12,609 nucleotides of DNA from RGIG3009 sp045596745 (GTDB lineage Bacteria > Bacillota > Clostridia > Oscillospirales > Acutalibacteraceae), in the NCBI GenBank assembly GCA_045596745.1, contig JAZODA010000056.1:1-12609 (forward strand). Direction: 5' to 3'. The notes under the pieces are model-generated. The model worked only from the letters and a program-made list of their open reading frames with translations, did no database searches and was not told where the DNA came from. Positions 11,483 to 12,609 of the stretch are shown piece by piece; position 1 is the stretch's first letter; each line of letters starts with the position of its first letter. A program made the position numbers and the translations under genes.

Positions 11483-11676
11483 CACCTGGCGGTGAGCACA
11501 CCGGCGGTGTTGCAAGAAGATTGTGCGAGGTGGGAACGACACCTCATCACCGCCTGCGGCGGAGCTTCTCCTCAAGGAGAAGCCTTTAAGCCTTCCCCTT
11601 GGGGGGAAGGTGGCACGGCGTAGCCGAGACGGATGAGGTGGCCGATGCTCACCGCAGGTGTGCTCACCGCAAGGTG
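11483..11676. repeat. MITE-like hairpin element, copy D (inside the phage module)
   Basis: Left tip CACCTGGCGGTGAGC (11483-11497); right tip GCTCACCGCAGGTG (11647-11660) with a second decayed tip to 11676. Inside are the CCGCC/GGCGG hairpin (11550-11562), CTTCTCCT/AGGAGAAG, CTTCCCC/GGGGAAG and a reversed GGCACGGCGTAGCCG block, then GGATGAGGTGGCC. It is the same family as 43-567 and 4999-5373, with the core block in the opposite orientation. It fills the gap between the late regulator and terS. Confidence 0.75.
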
Positions 11677-11700
11677 TACCAGCACGAAGGAGATGAACCG

Positions 11701-12066
11701 ATGAGACTACGACTGAAAGCCGAGGATGTGACAGCGGCGCTGCGGCGTTGCCGTCAGCAGTGTGAGGCGGCGGGCGGCACGCTTCATGCCGACGCACTTG
11801 CCGCCGAGCTGGGCATCAGCTACGAGCAGCTCGCTGCCGCTGCCGACGGATGCGGCGCGTCGCGTGCGGTGGCGGCAGCGGTGCGTCACGCACTGCAGCA
11901 ATGTACCGCGGCGGTGGTGGCCGCCGCACTGGCCGACGAGCCGAAAACGCATCCTATGTGGATGTTCTATCTGCGCAACCGCGCCGGATTCGTGGACAAG
12001 GGCGAAGCCCGCGACCTCAAAACGGCGGTCGGCAGCGTGATATTTGTCGGGGAGGAACGCATTTGA
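11701..12066 (+). CDS. Phage terminase small subunit-like protein (TerS)
   Basis: A 121-residue protein directly ahead of the terminase large subunit. The N-terminal part is helical, with a wHTH-like segment (TLHADALAAELGISYEQLAAA, about 24-45) suited to DNA-end recognition. The C-terminal part, MWMFYLRNRAGFVDKGEARDL, then VIFVGEERI, resembles the oligomerisation and tail segments of PBSX XtmA-like small subunits (compare the usual LKNxxGYxDK motif). Start: ATG at 11701 after AAGGAGATG; longer in-frame readings would begin inside the repeat element. The stop overlaps the TTG start of terL (TTGA). The call rests on weak similarity plus position. Confidence 0.78.
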   Translation: MRLRLKAEDVTAALRRCRQQCEAAGGTLHADALAAELGISYEQLAAAADGCGASRAVAAAVRHALQQCTAAVVAAALADEPKTHPMWMFYLRNRAGFVDKGEARDLKTAVGSVIFVGEERI

Positions 12067-12609
12067 GCGACGATAAGCGCATTGACCTCGCCGCCGTGGT
12101 GGGCGGCGGCTACACCGACTTCTGGAACAGCCGCCGACGCTATCGCGTTCTCAAAGGCGGCAAGGCATCCAAAAAATCCACCACCACCGCGCTGAACTTC
12201 ATCATCCGTATGATGCAGTTCCCCGATGCCAATCTCCTGGTCATCCGCGCGGTGATGGATACCCACCGCACCAGCACCTTTGCCCAGCTGCGGTGGGCTA
12301 TCGAGCGGCTCGGCGTGTCGCATTTGTGGCGCGCCACCACCAGTCCGCTGGAAATGACCTACCTGCCGACAGGACAGAAAATCCTCTTCCGCGGCTTCGA
12401 CGACGTCTATAAAATCGCTTCCACCACCGTGACACGCGGACATCTGTGCTGGGTGTGGGTGGAAGAGGCGTTCGACACCTTCGACCTGTCCGTGCCGCGC
12501 GGCGAGGTCAAAGCGCCGCTGTTCAAGCAGACGACGCTGACCTTTAACCCCTGGAGCGACACCCACTGGCTCAAGCGGCGGTTCTTCGACAATCCGCCGC
12601 CGAACGCCG
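12063..12609 (+). CDS. Phage terminase large subunit (PBSX family), 3'-truncated by window end
   Basis: Runs off the right edge; 182 residues are visible. The start is a TTG at 12063 overlapping the terS stop, with GGGGAGG 7 to 8 bases upstream; no ATG is available nearby. The N-terminal ATPase is clear: Walker A GGKASKKST (32-40), the QLRWAIERLGV block, PTGQKILFRGFDD (102-114), and Walker B CWVWVEEAFD (129-138), where Glu-Glu closes the motif, then LTFNPWSDTHWLKRRFFD. This is the packaging motor that translocates DNA into proheads; the nuclease domain would lie beyond the window. The Walker A has KK where many have GK, which I recall from relatives in this subfamily. Confidence 0.93.
   Translation, partial: MSDDKRIDLAAVVGGGYTDFWNSRRRYRVLKGGKASKKSTTTALNFIIRMMQFPDANLLVIRAVMDTHRTSTFAQLRWAIERLGVSHLWRATTSPLEMTYLPTGQKILFRGFDDVYKIASTTVTRGHLCWVWVEEAFDTFDLSVPRGEVKAPLFKQTTLTFNPWSDTHWLKRRFFDNPPPNA

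Noticed and set aside
10690..11797. Long minus-strand frames opposite the late regulator and copy D
   Set aside because: They are shadows with biased composition; the plus strand has coherent phage genes with ribosome sites and 3-base spacing.

Overview
The window looks like a chromosomal segment of a fairly GC-rich Gram-positive anaerobe of the Clostridia, probably Oscillospiraceae/Ruminococcaceae-like. The evidence is strong Shine-Dalgarno sites (AAGGAGGT, GGAGG), good sigma-A promoters, an ACT/UPF0210 gene pair, an Lrp plus class I aminotransferase plus ispE operon, zinc-ribbon membrane proteins, and dense families of palindromic intergenic repeats. No rRNA, tRNA or CRISPR array was seen, and the species cannot be named from this sequence.

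Layout. (1) 1-575 is gene-free and holds two tandem copies of a hairpin-rich element with terminal inverted repeats. (2) 575-2305 (minus) is a small operon of an ACT-domain protein and a UPF0210/DUF711 protein, ending in a strong terminator. (3) 2306-2444 is a divergent regulatory region whose imperfect palindrome carries the -35 boxes of both promoters. (4) 2445-4941 (plus) is a tight operon: Lrp/AsnC regulator, class I aminotransferase, ispE, terminator. (5) 4985-5385 is another full copy of the repeat element, between two convergent terminators. (6) 5386-7724 (minus) is a zinc-ribbon, single-span membrane protein with a large predicted outer-surface domain, behind a consensus promoter. (7) 7725-7961 is a repeat fragment plus a second palindromic sequence. 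(8) 7962-10061 (minus) is an operon of a tandem-HTH/S24 repressor, a degenerate Nudix-like protein and a YjjG-like HAD phosphatase. (9) 10062-10262 is a lambda-like switch with two face-to-face promoters, each with an operator in its spacer, and a third operator in the rightward leader. (10) 10263-12609 (plus) is a compact phage module: replisome-organizer-like protein, small Cys-rich protein, sigma-like late activator, TerS and a truncated TerL that starts at TTG and runs off the end.

How the parts fit. The right third resembles the early-to-packaging order of PBSX-type elements (repressor, divergent small replication-like genes, sigma-like factor, xtmA/xtmB-like terminase), without any integrase or recombination gene in view. 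The repressor keeps the Ser/Lys pair and an Ala-Gly site expected for RecA-stimulated self-cleavage, so DNA-damage induction of both arms is plausible. The left arm would raise the Nudix-like and nucleotidase genes together with the repressor. The host repeat family also sits inside the phage module, just upstream of the terminase genes, which suggests a long-resident element.
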